DNA from: Tardiphaga robiniae
GTDB taxonomy: Bacteria; Pseudomonadota; Alphaproteobacteria; Rhizobiales; Xanthobacteraceae
Assembly: GCF_001618955.1 (NCBI RefSeq)
Contig: NZ_LVYV01000054.1
Location: 1-64,000, forward strand
Length of the DNA stretch: 64,000 nucleotides
Direction of reading: 5' to 3'
Shown here: in pieces, positions 25,402-35,386 of the stretch
How the letters are laid out: the number at the start of each line of letters is the position of its first letter
Position numbering within the stretch: position 1 is the stretch's first letter
Notes under the pieces: generated by a model
Told to the model about the DNA's origin: nothing
What the model saw: only the letters and a program-made list of their open reading frames with translations
The model's database searches: none
Translations under genes and position numbers: made by a program

Positions 25402-27045
25402 CTAGGCACTCCGCGCCAGCGCGCCGTCGATCATGTTGATCGCATTCTGCACGCCATAGACCGCCACGAAGGACCCGAAGCGCGGGCCCTTCTCCTGGCC
25501 GAGCAGCACCTGGTACAGCATGTTGAACCAGTCGAGCGAGACGCCGGGCCGGCCATCCTTCGCGAGCTTCTTGTGATCAAGGAACGGCTCGCGGCGGCCG
25601 ATCTCATAGACCGCGTTCTGGATGTCTTCCGGCGTGGCCTCTGCCGGCAGTTGCGAGAGCGCATCGCGCAGATCCTGCAGCGCCACGCGCTCGACATCAG
25701 TGGGCTCGCGGAACGTCTTGGTCGGCGCCACAAAGTCCCGATAGTAGTTGATGGCATAGCCGACCATCGCGTCGAGCCGCGGATGCGTCGCCGCGGAGAC
25801 GCCCGGCCGATAACGCCGGATGAAGCCCCACAGGGTTTCGGCATTCTCGGCATTCGACGACGACACCAGCGTCAGCAGGAGCTGGAACGTGACCGGCATG
25901 TTCGCCACCGGCGGATCGCCGGCATGGATATGCCAGGCCGGATTGGACAGGCGCTGCTTGGGATCCTGCTTCGCATAGCCTTCGACGAATTGCTGGTACT
26001 CGTCGACATTGCGCGGAATCACGTCGAAGAACAGCCGCTTGGCCGCCTTCGGTTCGCGATACATGAACAGCGACAATGACTCCGGCGACGCGTAGCGCAG
26101 CCACTCGTCGATGGTCAGGCCGTTGCCCTTCGACTTGGAGATCTTGCCGCCCTTGTCGTCGAGGAAGAGCTCATAGTTGAAGCCTTCCGGCGGCGTGCCG
26201 CCAAGCGCAGCGCAGATCTTGCCCGACAGCTTTACGGAATCGATGAGATCCTTGCCGGCCATTTCATAGTCGATGCCGAGCGCCGCCCAGCGCATCGCCC
26301 AGTCGGCCTTCCACTGGCACTTCACATTGCCGCCGGTGACCGGCGTCGTGACTTCTTCGTTAGTGTCAGGATCGACATAGGTGACGGTGCCGGCAGCCAC
26401 GTCGCGCCGGATCATCGGCACCTGCAGCACGACGCCAGTGGTCTTGCTAATGGGAAGGAACGGCGAATAGGTCGCGCGGCGATCCGGGCCGAGGGTCGGC
26501 AGGATGATGTCCATGACCTTGTCATAGACTGCGAGCATCTTCAGCAGCGTCGCATCGAACCGGCCGGATGTGTAGTAGTCGGTCGACGAGGCGAATTCGT
26601 AGTCAAAGCCGAACTGATCCAGGAAGACGCGCAGCCGTGCATTGTTGGCCGCGCCGAAGGACGGATATTCGTTCGAGAACGGATCCGGCACCCGCGTCAG
26701 CGGCTTGCCGAGATGCGATGCCAGCATGTCCTTGTTCGGCACATTGTCCGGCACCTTGCGCAGGCCGTCCATGTCGTCGGAGAAGGCAATCAGCCGGGTC
26801 TTGATCTTGTCCTCGGTAAGCACGCGAAAGGCATGGCGCACCATGGTCGTGCGCGCAACCTCGCCGAAAGTGCCGATATGCGGCAGGCCGCTTGGGCCGT
26901 AGCCGGTCTCGAACAGCACTTCGTCTTTCGGCGTTTTCTTCAGACGCGCCACCAGCGCCTTCGCCTGCTCGAACGGCCAGGCGTTGGAAGTCTCGGCGAG
27001 CGCGCGCAGCTCGCTCGGGCTCATGGTGGGGTCTAGCGTGGACAT
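25402..27045 (-). CDS. lysS: Lysyl-tRNA synthetase, class I
   Basis: 547 aa from ATG 27045 ([13 protein letters not shown]). Charges tRNA-Lys with lysine. It has class I signatures, [10 protein letters not shown] (HIGH-like) and KISKSKGNG (KMSKS), and so belongs to the archaeal-type class I enzyme used by alphaproteobacteria instead of the common class II form. The long frame to 27150 adds 35 residues unlike the family and was dropped. The name lysK is also used for class I enzymes. Gene is complete and single. Confidence 0.92.
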   Translation of the reverse strand: MSTLDPTMSPSELRALAETSNAWPFEQAKALVARLKKTPKDEVLFETGYGPSGLPHIGTFGEVARTTMVRHAFRVLTEDKIKTRLIAFSDDMDGLRKVPDNVPNKDMLASHLGKPLTRVPDPFSNEYPSFGAANNARLRVFLDQFGFDYEFASSTDYYTSGRFDATLLKMLAVYDKVMDIILPTLGPDRRATYSPFLPISKTTGVVLQVPMIRRDVAAGTVTYVDPDTNEEVTTPVTGGNVKCQWKADWAMRWAALGIDYEMAGKDLIDSVKLSGKICAALGGTPPEGFNYELFLDDKGGKISKSKGNGLTIDEWLRYASPESLSLFMYREPKAAKRLFFDVIPRNVDEYQQFVEGYAKQDPKQRLSNPAWHIHAGDPPVANMPVTFQLLLTLVSSSNAENAETLWGFIRRYRPGVSAATHPRLDAMVGYAINYYRDFVAPTKTFREPTDVERVALQDLRDALSQLPAEATPEDIQNAVYEIGRREPFLDHKKLAKDGRPGVSLDWFNMLYQVLLGQEKGPRFGSFVAVYGVQNAINMIDGALARSA

Positions 27046-27116
27046 CGTGTTTTGGGCCTCCGGGCCGCGGAACCTAGCGGCTCCGCACGAAAATGCCAAA
27101 CCGCGAATTGAGAGAG

Positions 27117-28040
27117 TTAGAAGGGGCTGACCGAGAAATAACGCAGCCACAAATCGGTGTAGCGGCCTTTCTCCCAGACCCGGAACAGGGCCCAGTTCAG
27201 CGCCTGGCGCAGCGTGTCGTTACCCTTGCGGACGGCAATGCCGATGCCCTCACCGAAAAAGCGGCTTTCGATGAAGGGCCCGCCGCTGAAGGCGCAACAA
27301 TCGCCGGAATCGCTGCCGTTGATCCAGAAGGCAAACGAGATCGCATCGCCGAAGATGAAATCGACCTCGCTGCGTTTCAGCGCCTGGCGTAGCGCATCGT
27401 CGCTTGGGAAAGGCACCAGCACCGCATCGGTGAACATCGCCTTCAGATAGGCCTCATGGGTCGAGCCCGCGATCACGCCGACCTTCTTGCCCTCAAGATA
27501 TTCCGGGCGAATCTCCGGCATCACGGCGGATTTGCGGGCCACGAAGCGCGCCGGCGCGCGGTAATAGGGATCGGTGAAATCGACGCGGGCACGGATCTGC
27601 GGCGTCACAGCCATGGAGGCAATGATGGCGTCGCCGCGGTTGCTGGAGATGGCATCGAGCAGCGTCTCGAAGCGGCGCATCTGCACCGTGCAGGTGACCT
27701 TGATCTCCTCGCAGAGAAGCCGCGCGAGATCGACGTTGAAGCCCGCCGGATTGCCGTCGGGGCCGGTGAAGTTGAACGGCGGATAGTCGGTCTCGGTCAG
27801 GAAGCGGATCACGGTGATGCGCGACAGGTCAGGCCGGTCCGGACGGCGACGCGGATCCCAGAAGCCCGGCACGGCCTGCGGACCCGGCTGGCTGACGGCC
27901 TGAGCCGAGGTCTGTGCCAAAGCGGGCGCTGCCGAAAACAGCGACATCCATGCGGCCAGCAGCATGCCAAGCGCCAGCGCAGTTGCGCGACATCGTGTCA
28001 GCGGTATTTGGTTGCTGGAATTAACCATCTGTGGTTGCAT
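27117..28040 (-). CDS. Amino-acid-type periplasmic binding protein (SBP family 3)
   Basis: 307 aa from ATG 28040 ([12 protein letters not shown] 28028 is an alternative). A signal peptide ends at ALAQ (near residue 40). The mature part has the family 3 fold: [24 protein letters not shown] near the start, then [24 protein letters not shown]. These proteins deliver amino acids or opines to ABC importers, but no importer genes are adjacent. A proline/arginine-rich segment ([12 protein letters not shown]) separates the signal peptide from the domain. The upstream frame to 28463 is not supported, as it overlaps the divergent glycosyltransferase. Confidence 0.8.
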   Translation of the reverse strand: MQPQMVNSSNQIPLTRCRATALALGMLLAAWMSLFSAAPALAQTSAQAVSQPGPQAVPGFWDPRRRPDRPDLSRITVIRFLTETDYPPFNFTGPDGNPAGFNVDLARLLCEEIKVTCTVQMRRFETLLDAISSNRGDAIIASMAVTPQIRARVDFTDPYYRAPARFVARKSAVMPEIRPEYLEGKKVGVIAGSTHEAYLKAMFTDAVLVPFPSDDALRQALKRSEVDFIFGDAISFAFWINGSDSGDCCAFSGGPFIESRFFGEGIGIAVRKGNDTLRQALNWALFRVWEKGRYTDLWLRYFSVSPF

Positions 28041-28118
28041 AGGGGTGCGTCCGGATCGCGGTCTTATAGACCATCCCGCGCGAGACGCGAGTAGCGTTTG
28101 TGAGTGTGAGGGCGTTGC

Positions 28119-30098
28119 ATGGGGGTGCAGCAATCTTTCCGGGATCGACCGCGCGTCTGGCGTCAGCCAGCCGCCGCAATAGGCCAGCCTCTCAGCTCCC
28201 TCGGTTGGACGTCTTCCTCCACCGCGCCGAACTACAGGGCGCCAGACCACCGCGACAGCCCGGCCAGCGAACTCGACTGCCTGCGTGGCATACTCCCGGT
28301 CCCGCTTCTGCACGCCGCGGAGCGCCGGAGCCGCGAGCTCAATCTGGGCGCCGATCAGATCCTGATCCAATGGGGCGTCATCAGCGAGGAAAAGTATGTC
28401 GCGCATCTGGCGCGCCACCTTGGCGTCGGCTTCGACGATCTCTCGACAGTCGGGCGCGCTCACTGCCCCTTGGCGGATGCTGACCTCCCGGGGATCGCAG
28501 AGTTCGGCATCCTGCCCCTCCAGGAGGATGACACACTCAACTGGATCGTCACGCCGCGTGCCTTTACGGCACGGCGCCTGACGCGTTTCTCCACCACATA
28601 TCCATCACTTATCGCGCGCATTCGGCTGACCACACGGCGTCACCTGCATCAATATCTGACCGAGCAAACCGGCGACGCGCTTTCGGATATCGCCGCCGAA
28701 GGCCTGCTGCAGATGCAACCTGCCATGTCGGCCAAGTCGGCCATCGGTTGGCGCAAAGGATTGCAGCCGGCGCTTCTGCTGCTGGTATGCGCGGTTCTCG
28801 CGCTTCTGCATCCGACACTGACGATGGATCTGATCGGCGGCCTGGCGGCGATCTGGTTTCTCGCCTTTTCGCTTCTCAGGCTGACTTGCGTGCTGGTTCC
28901 GCCGCAGCCGGAGCAACAGTTTCCGCCGCTGCGCGACGATCAATTGCCTATCTACTCAGTGGTCGTCGCGCTCTATCGCGAGGAAGCGTCCGTTCCGGGT
29001 CTGCTGCGGTCCCTGCAAAGGCTGAACTATCCCCCGGAGAAGCTCGACATCATTCTGGTGCTCGAGCCCGACGATCTGCGGACCCGCGCGGCGGTTGCCA
29101 GAGCCCGGCCAGGACCGCAGGTTCAGGTCCTGCTCGCACAGGCGACGGGTCCAAAGACCAAGCCGAAGGCGCTGAATGTTGCACTCCCCTTCGTGCGCGG
29201 CAGCTTTCTGACCGTGTTCGATGCCGAAGACGATCCCGACCCCGGCCAATTGCGCGCCGCGCTCGACATGTTTCGCCAGCACAACGACGACGTCGCCTGC
29301 GTTCAGGCGGGACTGCATTTCGACAATCTGACGCACAGCCTGCTGTCGCGCATGGCGGCAGTCGAATATGCCGGGCTGTTCGCGGTCTTCCTGCCCGGGC
29401 TGGTCGCCCTGGGCATGCCATTACCCCTTGGCGGCACCTCCAATCATTTCCGCACGGAGACCTTGCGCTGCATCGGCGGCTGGGATGCCTATAATGTCAC
29501 GGAAGATGCCGACCTCGGGATCCGCCTGGCGCGACTGGGCTATCGCTCCCTCACCATTCCATCGGTCACGCTTGAGGAAGCACCGATCGCGTTCGGCGCG
29601 TGGCTGCGACAACGCTCACGCTGGATGAAAGGATGGATGCAGACCTGGGCCGTTCACATGCGCGATCCCCGCCGATTGTGGGACGAAGCCGGCGCGCGGG
29701 GATTCCTCGCACTCAACATCGTCTTCGGCGGTAATATCCTGACGTCTCTGGCCTTTACGGTGCTGGTGGTCAAACTTGTCGCCTGCCTGCTGCTTGCCGA
29801 TAGCACCCTGCTGTTTGGCGACCGGTTGTCGTCACTGCACGTGCTGGCTATCGCCTGCGGCTTCATCGCGACCTGCATCCTGGGCCTCACCGGTCTGATG
29901 CGCCGTGGCCGTCTGCGCGATGGCTGGATCCTGGCCCTGACGCCGATTTATTGGGGGTGTCTCTCGATCGCGACCTGGCGCGCCCTGTGGCAGTTCTGGA
30001 CCCGGCGCCATCACTGGGAAAAGACCGAGCACGGTCTCGTGCATCGGACCGGGACGATGGCCGCCGGAACGAACTCTCGTGGACGGACTCAGAGGTAG
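28119..30098 (+). CDS. Membrane glycosyltransferase family 2 with MshEN-like N-terminus
   Basis: 659 aa. Residues about 60-180 resemble a GspE/MshE N-terminal domain (LGADQILIQWGVISEEKYVAHLARHL). Two membrane helices near 205-250 precede a GT2 catalytic domain: YSVVVALYREE, the metal-binding FDAEDDPDPG, the acceptor-side TEDADLG with the base aspartate, and QRSRWMKGWMQ (QxxRW). Further membrane helices follow. This is the layout of processive, BcsA/NfrB-like synthases that polymerise and export a glycan. MshEN domains can bind cyclic di-GMP, so such control is possible but inferred. No partner genes lie beside it. The end overlaps the SCO stop by 10 bases. Confidence 0.82.
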   Translation: MGVQQSFRDRPRVWRQPAAAIGQPLSSLGWTSSSTAPNYRAPDHRDSPASELDCLRGILPVPLLHAAERRSRELNLGADQILIQWGVISEEKYVAHLARHLGVGFDDLSTVGRAHCPLADADLPGIAEFGILPLQEDDTLNWIVTPRAFTARRLTRFSTTYPSLIARIRLTTRRHLHQYLTEQTGDALSDIAAEGLLQMQPAMSAKSAIGWRKGLQPALLLLVCAVLALLHPTLTMDLIGGLAAIWFLAFSLLRLTCVLVPPQPEQQFPPLRDDQLPIYSVVVALYREEASVPGLLRSLQRLNYPPEKLDIILVLEPDDLRTRAAVARARPGPQVQVLLAQATGPKTKPKALNVALPFVRGSFLTVFDAEDDPDPGQLRAALDMFRQHNDDVACVQAGLHFDNLTHSLLSRMAAVEYAGLFAVFLPGLVALGMPLPLGGTSNHFRTETLRCIGGWDAYNVTEDADLGIRLARLGYRSLTIPSVTLEEAPIAFGAWLRQRSRWMKGWMQTWAVHMRDPRRLWDEAGARGFLALNIVFGGNILTSLAFTVLVVKLVACLLLADSTLLFGDRLSSLHVLAIACGFIATCILGLTGLMRRGRLRDGWILALTPIYWGCLSIATWRALWQFWTRRHHWEKTEHGLVHRTGTMAAGTNSRGRTQR

Positions 30099-30682
30099 CG
30101 CTTGAGATCGGCGACTGCCTCTTCCGGCTTGCGCTTGATGTTGAACGGCGCGACGAAATTGCCGTCGCGGTCCATCAGATAGATCAGCGCGGTGTGATCC
30201 ATCGTGTAGTCGCCGTCCTTGGTCGGCACCTTCTTGGCATAGACGCGGTAGCCGGAAATCACCTTCGCCACCGCATCGGGCGCGCCGGTCAATCCCTTCA
30301 GATGCGGATCGAAGCTCGTCAGGTAGTCCTTCATGATCGCCGCCGTATCGCGCTCGGGATCGACCGAAACGAAATAGGTATTGATACGATCGGCGTCCTT
30401 GCCCATCGCGCGCAGCACTTCCGACATTTCGAACAGCGAGGTCGGGCAGATGTCCGGGCAATGGGTAAAGCCGAAGAAGATCAGCGTCGGCTTGCCCTTC
30501 AGGCTCTGCTCGGTGACGGTCTGGCCGGACTGATCGGTGAGCTGGAACGGACCGCCGATCGAGGCCGGTGCAGCGACATTGCGGAAACCGCCCGTCAGCC
30601 ACAGCACGACCAGCAATCCCGCCGCGAGGCTGCCAGCGAAGGCAGCAATAATGACGAGCGGCCGGGTGGTTCGATCAGTCAT
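30089..30682 (-). CDS. SCO family copper-binding protein
   Basis: 197 aa from ATG 30682 (MTDRTTRPL), inner-membrane anchored by one helix (about residues 10-30) with a thioredoxin-fold domain facing the periplasm. The copper ligands are CPDIC in GFTHCPDICPTS and the histidine in DYTMDHTALIY. SCO proteins deliver copper to the CuA site of cytochrome oxidase or handle thiol redox there. It follows the 64-aa small gene after 32 bp. No oxidase genes are in the window. Confidence 0.9.
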   Translation of the reverse strand: MTDRTTRPLVIIAAFAGSLAAGLLVVLWLTGGFRNVAAPASIGGPFQLTDQSGQTVTEQSLKGKPTLIFFGFTHCPDICPTSLFEMSEVLRAMGKDADRINTYFVSVDPERDTAAIMKDYLTSFDPHLKGLTGAPDAVAKVISGYRVYAKKVPTKDGDYTMDHTALIYLMDRDGNFVAPFNIKRKPEEAVADLKRYL

Positions 30683-30714
30683 GGAATGTCCCCTGAATTG
30701 CCCTTGGCAGCCGA

Positions 30715-30909
30715 TCACATGCAGGCGGCGATGCCGGTCTTGATCATCTCGAAAAATACGGCCGTGCCGTAATGTGCCCACAGCCCGATTGCACCCACCA
30801 GAAGGAGCGCCACAAAGGCCGCGGCCGATGCGACGATCACCGACGCCACCCGTGACGGCCGCTCGGACGCGGGCATCGTGCTCTTAGGCGTCAATAAAGG
30901 CTGCACCAT
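30715..30909 (-). CDS. Small single-pass membrane protein upstream of SCO
   Basis: 64 aa with one membrane helix (about residues 22-45, VASVIVASAAAFVALLLVGAIGLW) and a short periplasmic tail FFEMIKTGIAACM. It is just upstream of the SCO gene on the same strand with a 32-bp gap. I recall similar small proteins beside SCO in related genomes, so a role in copper or oxidase assembly is possible but unproven. Confidence 0.6.
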   Translation of the reverse strand: MVQPLLTPKSTMPASERPSRVASVIVASAAAFVALLLVGAIGLWAHYGTAVFFEMIKTGIAACM

Positions 30910-31053
30910 CAGACGATCTCAAAACGGCCAAGGCCCGAGATCATTCAGGAGCCTGCCATCCAGGTTCCAGATAGGCTGAGATGACGGCGCGGGCAAGCGC
31001 TCCCGGCGCCGCAGGGCATCACGTCATGCTGATGGAATAAAAACCAGATCGGC

Positions 31054-31512
31054 CTAGCGCGCGCTGGAGGCGTGGGCGTCCATGTAACAGGGCTTGTACA
31101 TGCCCATCAGCTGGCGGCCGCGCAGGAAGATCATCTGCGTCTTCAGCCCGCCACGCCTGGAGATCCAGCGCCGGATCTGCGTCGGATACATCGAATACAG
31201 CATCTGGGTGGCTTCCGGATTGGTCACCGCGCGACCATTGGCACCCATGTCCCAGGCCGCATGAAAGCCGAGATTGGCATTGGAGGTAACGCAGATCCGG
31301 TCACGCGGAACCGCGCCGAGCACAATCGTGCAGGCCGAGGCGCACAGGCCATCGATGATCACGGTTTCGCCGGAAGTGCGTAATCCCTGATACCTGTCGA
31401 CATAGGTTCCGATCCGTCCGCCACGATCATCCGCGATCCGAACCACCGCGTGACTTGCCCCGACGCCCGCGAACAGCAAGACCGCCGCCAGCAAACCCGT
31501 AACGAACTTCAT
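31054..31512 (-). CDS. Secreted ClpP-like protein with CASAC motif
   Basis: 152 aa from ATG 31512 (MKFVTG), with a signal peptide ending ASHA (near residue 22). The core GETVIIDGLCASACTIVLG carries the same CASAC motif as the protein at 237-1058, and GFHAAW/MLYSMYP follow as in COG3904-like ClpP-fold proteins. The two cysteines would form a disulfide in the periplasm next to the presumed serine. The earlier SPGG loop of ClpP relatives is missing, so catalysis is doubtful. Monocistronic. Confidence 0.7.
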   Translation of the reverse strand: MKFVTGLLAAVLLFAGVGASHAVVRIADDRGGRIGTYVDRYQGLRTSGETVIIDGLCASACTIVLGAVPRDRICVTSNANLGFHAAWDMGANGRAVTNPEATQMLYSMYPTQIRRWISRRGGLKTQMIFLRGRQLMGMYKPCYMDAHASSAR

Positions 31513-31768
31513 GTCCAGCCCCAAAACCTGTCGATCCCGAATCTGACTGCCCTAGTGATGCAGGGCATGGTCAGCGTGTTGCCAGATCGTGGCTTTGTCC
31601 AGACGAGCATGACGCTTCCAATGCGATTCAAATCGAGTGTTGCGCGCGGGATGCACCTCGTTCCCTTGCGGTATCAATCTGAAACAGTGCCGCCCCTCGC
31701 GCGCAATTTCCGTTGACCAAAGTTCCCGCGCCGACTTCAATCTCCATTAACAAAATGGGGGAAACAGT

Positions 31769-33427
31769 ATGGCCGCTGATGCGGATGTCATCGTCGTCGG
31801 TGGCGGACTCGCGGGCCTCGTTGCGGCCACGGAAATTGCTGACGCCGGCAAGCGCGTTGTCGTGGTCGATCAGGAAGGCGAACAGAATCTCGGCGGCCAG
31901 GCCTTCTGGTCGTTCGGCGGTTTGTTCTTCGTCGACTCTCCGGAACAGCGGCGCCTTGGTATCAAGGACTCTCATGACCTGGCGATGCAGGACTGGCAGG
32001 GCACGGCCGGCTTCGATCGCGATGAGGACCTGTGGCCACGGCGCTGGGCCGAAGCCTATGTCGCTTTCGCCGCCGGCGAGAAACGCAATTGGTTGCGCGC
32101 CATGGGTCACCGCGTGTTTCCAGTGGTCGGCTGGGCCGAGCGCGGCGGCTATGACGCGATGGGCCACGGCAATTCGGTTCCGCGCTTTCATGTCACCTGG
32201 GGCACCGGACCGGGCATCGTCGAGCCGTTCGAGCGCCGCGCGCGCGAGGCGCAGAAGAAGGGACTGCTGACATTCAAATTCCGCCACCGCGTCGATGCGC
32301 TCAGCGTCACCAACGGAACCGTTGATGGCGTGAGCGGCGCGATCCTTGAGCCAACGAATACAGAGCGCGGCGAAAGCAGCTCGCGCAACGTGATCGGCGA
32401 CTTCTCGCTGCGTGCGCAAGCCGTGATCGTCGCCTCCGGCGGCATCGGCGGCAATCATGATCTGGTGCGGCAGAACTGGCCGAAGCGTCTCGGCGAACCG
32501 CCGAAGCGTATGATCTCCGGCGTGCCCGCCCATGTCGACGGGCGCATGATGGGCATCACGGAAACAGCGGGCGCGCGGCTGATCAATCGGGATCGCATGT
32601 GGCACTATGTCGAGGGTATCGAGAACTGGAATCCGATCTGGCCGAAACACGGCATCCGGATCCTGCCCGGCCCATCGTCGATGTGGTTCGACGCCACCGG
32701 CAAGCGGCTGCCGGCGCCGCTGTTTCCGGGCTCCGATACGCTCGGCCAACTGCAATATATCCAGTCCACCGGCTATGATTATTCATGGTTCGTGCTGACG
32801 CAGGCGATCATCAAGAAGGAGTTTGCGCTCTCGGGCTCCGAGCAGAATCCGGATCTCACCGGCAAGAGCTGGCTGATGACCGCGCGCCGCGCCACCAACA
32901 AGGGCGCGCCGGCGCCGGTCGAAGCCTTCAAGGATCACGGCATCGACTTTGTGGTGCGCGACAATCTCGACGATCTCGTCAGCGCAATGAATGCGCTCAC
33001 CGGTGACAATCTGCTGAAGTTCGACGAGATCCGGACGCAAATCGAGGCGCGCGACCGCACCATGGCCAATCCCTACGTCAAGGACGCGCAGGTGATGAAC
33101 ATCCACAATGCGCGCAAATATATCGGCGACCGCCTGATCCGGACCGCGAAGCCGCATCGCATTCTTGATCCCGCGCAGGGGCCGCTGATCGCCGTGCGGC
33201 TCAACATCCTGACCCGCAAGACACTGGGCGGCTTCGAGACCGATCTGGACTCGCGCGTGTTCGGCAGCAACGGCCAAATCATGCCGGGGCTTTACGCGGT
33301 CGGCGAAACCGCCGGCTTCGGCGGCGGCGGCATGCACGGCTATCGCTCGCTGGAAGGCACGTTTCTGGGCGGATGTTTGTTCACGGGGCGGACGGCGGGA
33401 CGCGCGGCAGCGAAAGCGGTGGTGTGA
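31769..33427 (+). CDS. FAD-dependent dehydrogenase (KstD/fumarate reductase-like)
   Basis: 552 aa. The Rossmann FAD motif VIVVGGGLAGLVAATEIA starts near residue 7, with NLGGQAFWSFGG after the second strand and a C-terminal FAD-contact motif GLYAVGETAGFGGGGMHG. These fit the group annotated FAD-binding dehydrogenase, related to ketosteroid dehydrogenases and flavocytochrome fumarate reductases. The substrate is unknown. A strong GGGGGA lies just before the ATG. It converges with corA, with 12 bases between the stops. Confidence 0.85.
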   Translation: MAADADVIVVGGGLAGLVAATEIADAGKRVVVVDQEGEQNLGGQAFWSFGGLFFVDSPEQRRLGIKDSHDLAMQDWQGTAGFDRDEDLWPRRWAEAYVAFAAGEKRNWLRAMGHRVFPVVGWAERGGYDAMGHGNSVPRFHVTWGTGPGIVEPFERRAREAQKKGLLTFKFRHRVDALSVTNGTVDGVSGAILEPTNTERGESSSRNVIGDFSLRAQAVIVASGGIGGNHDLVRQNWPKRLGEPPKRMISGVPAHVDGRMMGITETAGARLINRDRMWHYVEGIENWNPIWPKHGIRILPGPSSMWFDATGKRLPAPLFPGSDTLGQLQYIQSTGYDYSWFVLTQAIIKKEFALSGSEQNPDLTGKSWLMTARRATNKGAPAPVEAFKDHGIDFVVRDNLDDLVSAMNALTGDNLLKFDEIRTQIEARDRTMANPYVKDAQVMNIHNARKYIGDRLIRTAKPHRILDPAQGPLIAVRLNILTRKTLGGFETDLDSRVFGSNGQIMPGLYAVGETAGFGGGGMHGYRSLEGTFLGGCLFTGRTAGRAAAKAVV

Positions 33428-33439
33428 CCGCTTCGCCGG

Positions 33440-34447
33440 TCACAGCCACCCGTTGCGCCTGAATCGGAAATACATGTAACCGCAGATCGCGGCGATCCCG
33501 CCAATCACGACGTAATAGCCGTAGGTCCATTTCAGCTCCGGCATGTGTTCAAAATTCATGCCGTAGATTCCGGCAATCGCCGTCGGCACCGCCAGGATCG
33601 CCGCCCAAGCCGCGAGCCTGCGGGTAATTTCGGTTTGCTGCGACTGCCCCGACATCAGGCTCGCCTCGAACGCAAAGGCAAGGACTTCGCGCAACGAATC
33701 GATATCCTCTTCCGCCCGTTTGACGTGATCCAGCACATCGCGGAACAGCGGCTTCATTTCATCGTCGATGAACAGAATATCGATATGTTCGAGTCGGTGA
33801 CAGACATCGACCAGCGGCCCGACCGCACGGCGCAGGCGCAGCAGATCGCGGCGCAGCTTGTAGAGCCGCTCGAATTCGGCCCGCGTCAGCATGCGGTGCA
33901 ACACGCCATCTTCGAGCTCGTCGATCTCGGACAAAATGGATTCGATGACAGGACGATAGTTGTCGACGATGAAATCGAGGATTGCATAGAGGATGTAGTC
34001 TTCGCCGCGCGTCAGGTTTGCCGGGCAGGCCTCGCAACGTTCGCGCACTGCCGCATAGGACGTCGAGGCGCCATGGCGCACGGACACGACGTAGCCTTTA
34101 CCCAAGAAGATATGCGTCTCGCCGAAAGCAACAGTCTGATCGACCAGTTGCGCCGTTCGCGCGACGATGAAGAGCGCTTCGCCATATTGCTCCACCTTGG
34201 GATGCTGATGCGACTTCAGCGCGTCCTCGATGGCGAGCGGATGCAGATCGAATTGCGCGCGCAGTTTTTCGAGCAGTTCAAGGGACGGTTCAAACAGTCC
34301 GATCCAGACCACATGGCCCGGCTTCTGCGCCCAGACGCCCGCCTCCTCGACGGGGATATCAGCAACACGGCGGCCATTGGCATAGACGCTGGAGGCGACA
34401 ACGCCGGGGACATTGCCCGCGATTGCAGCTGAGAGGGGAAACGTCAT
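33440..34447 (-). CDS. corA: Magnesium/cobalt transporter CorA
   Basis: 335 aa. A large cytoplasmic domain is followed by two C-terminal membrane helices. The GMN selectivity motif is in YGMNFEHMPEL near residue 303. CorA pentamers import Mg2+ and can carry Co2+ and Ni2+. The family length (about 320) is normal. No Mg-responsive leader was recognised in the short gap to the tRNA gene. Confidence 0.93.
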   Translation of the reverse strand: MTFPLSAAIAGNVPGVVASSVYANGRRVADIPVEEAGVWAQKPGHVVWIGLFEPSLELLEKLRAQFDLHPLAIEDALKSHQHPKVEQYGEALFIVARTAQLVDQTVAFGETHIFLGKGYVVSVRHGASTSYAAVRERCEACPANLTRGEDYILYAILDFIVDNYRPVIESILSEIDELEDGVLHRMLTRAEFERLYKLRRDLLRLRRAVGPLVDVCHRLEHIDILFIDDEMKPLFRDVLDHVKRAEEDIDSLREVLAFAFEASLMSGQSQQTEITRRLAAWAAILAVPTAIAGIYGMNFEHMPELKWTYGYYVVIGGIAAICGYMYFRFRRNGWL

Positions 34448-34557
34448 TCAAGAACCTTGTGTTGTGCGAACAGCAACGGGCGCCTTTGAAGAACGGCGGG
34501 GATGCCAAACCGTTCAATCGCCATGCGGCACCGATCATCTGGAATGAATGAAGGGGC

Positions 34558-34631
34558 TGGAGCGGACGGAGGGAATCGAACCCTCGTATGCAGCTTGGGA
34601 AGCTGCCGTTCTACCATTGAACTACGCCCGC
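34558..34631 (-). tRNA. tRNA-Gly (anticodon CCC)
   Basis: On the minus strand GCGGGCG pairs with CGTCCGC (one G-U). The anticodon stem GCAGC/GCTGC encloses the loop TTCCCAA, giving anticodon CCC. The T arm reads GAGGGTTCGATTCCCTC, and CCA is encoded at the 3' end (34560-34558). It reads GGG codons. It stands alone between corA and the alkyltransferase gene. Confidence 0.97.
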
Positions 34632-34798
34632 ATCGTCGCGTCATCTGATCTAGCCGAGACCGGCCGATCCGCCAAGCGGATTGATGGCAGCCGGTTACAG
34701 TTTCCTTGCACCGCACACCCGGCCGCACCCTTCGAAAGGTAAGCGCTCAAAAGATTCCAGATGACGGTTTCAAATCGCCTGCTAACATCGCCTTCGGG

Positions 34799-35377
34799 AT
34801 GGCTGGGCACGGATACACAACCTTCGACACGTCGGTGGGCCGATGCGGTATCGCATGGGGCGATGCCGGCATTGTTGGTGTGCAATTGCCGGAAGCGCGC
34901 GAGATCGAGACCCGGCGCCGCCTGCTGCAGCAATTTCCCGATGCGCGCGAATTCCGGCCGCCGGCCGATGTCGACTACGCCATCGAGGGCATCGTGGCAC
35001 TGCTGCGCGGCCAAGCCGTCGACCTCGTCGATGTCCCCGTTGATATGTACGGTCTGCCGCTGTTCAATTGCCGCGTCTATGAGGCGATCCGGATGATCCC
35101 GCGCGGTGAGACCCGCACCCATGCGGAGATTGCAGCAAAGCTCGGCGCCAGCGGCGCGGTCTATTCGGTCGGCCAGGCCATCGCGCGCAATCCGTTTGCG
35201 ATCCTCGTACCATGCCACCGCGCACTGGCCGTTGCGGGCCAGACCAGCGGCTTTGCCGGCAATGGCGGCATCATCACCAAGTCGCGACTGCTCTCGATCG
35301 AGGGCGCGCTGGCCGGCCGGACGATCACCCTGTTCGACGCCCTGCTGTCGGTTGCCCCATTGCGCCCGCACGGCTAA
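34799..35377 (+). CDS. ogt: Methylated-DNA-protein-cysteine methyltransferase
   Basis: 192 aa from ATG 34799 (MAGHGYTTFDT). It removes alkyl groups from O6 of guanine to its own cysteine in the motif ILVPCHRAL, a suicide reaction. The DNA-binding helix motif RVYEAIRMIPRGETRTHAEIAAKLG precedes it, as in the family. The frame is open back to 34706, but that overlaps the tRNA surroundings and is not needed. Followed after nine bases by an AraC-type regulator, which may be cotranscribed and regulate it. Confidence 0.87.
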   Translation: MAGHGYTTFDTSVGRCGIAWGDAGIVGVQLPEAREIETRRRLLQQFPDAREFRPPADVDYAIEGIVALLRGQAVDLVDVPVDMYGLPLFNCRVYEAIRMIPRGETRTHAEIAAKLGASGAVYSVGQAIARNPFAILVPCHRALAVAGQTSGFAGNGGIITKSRLLSIEGALAGRTITLFDALLSVAPLRPHG

Positions 35378-35386
35378 ATTGAGCCC

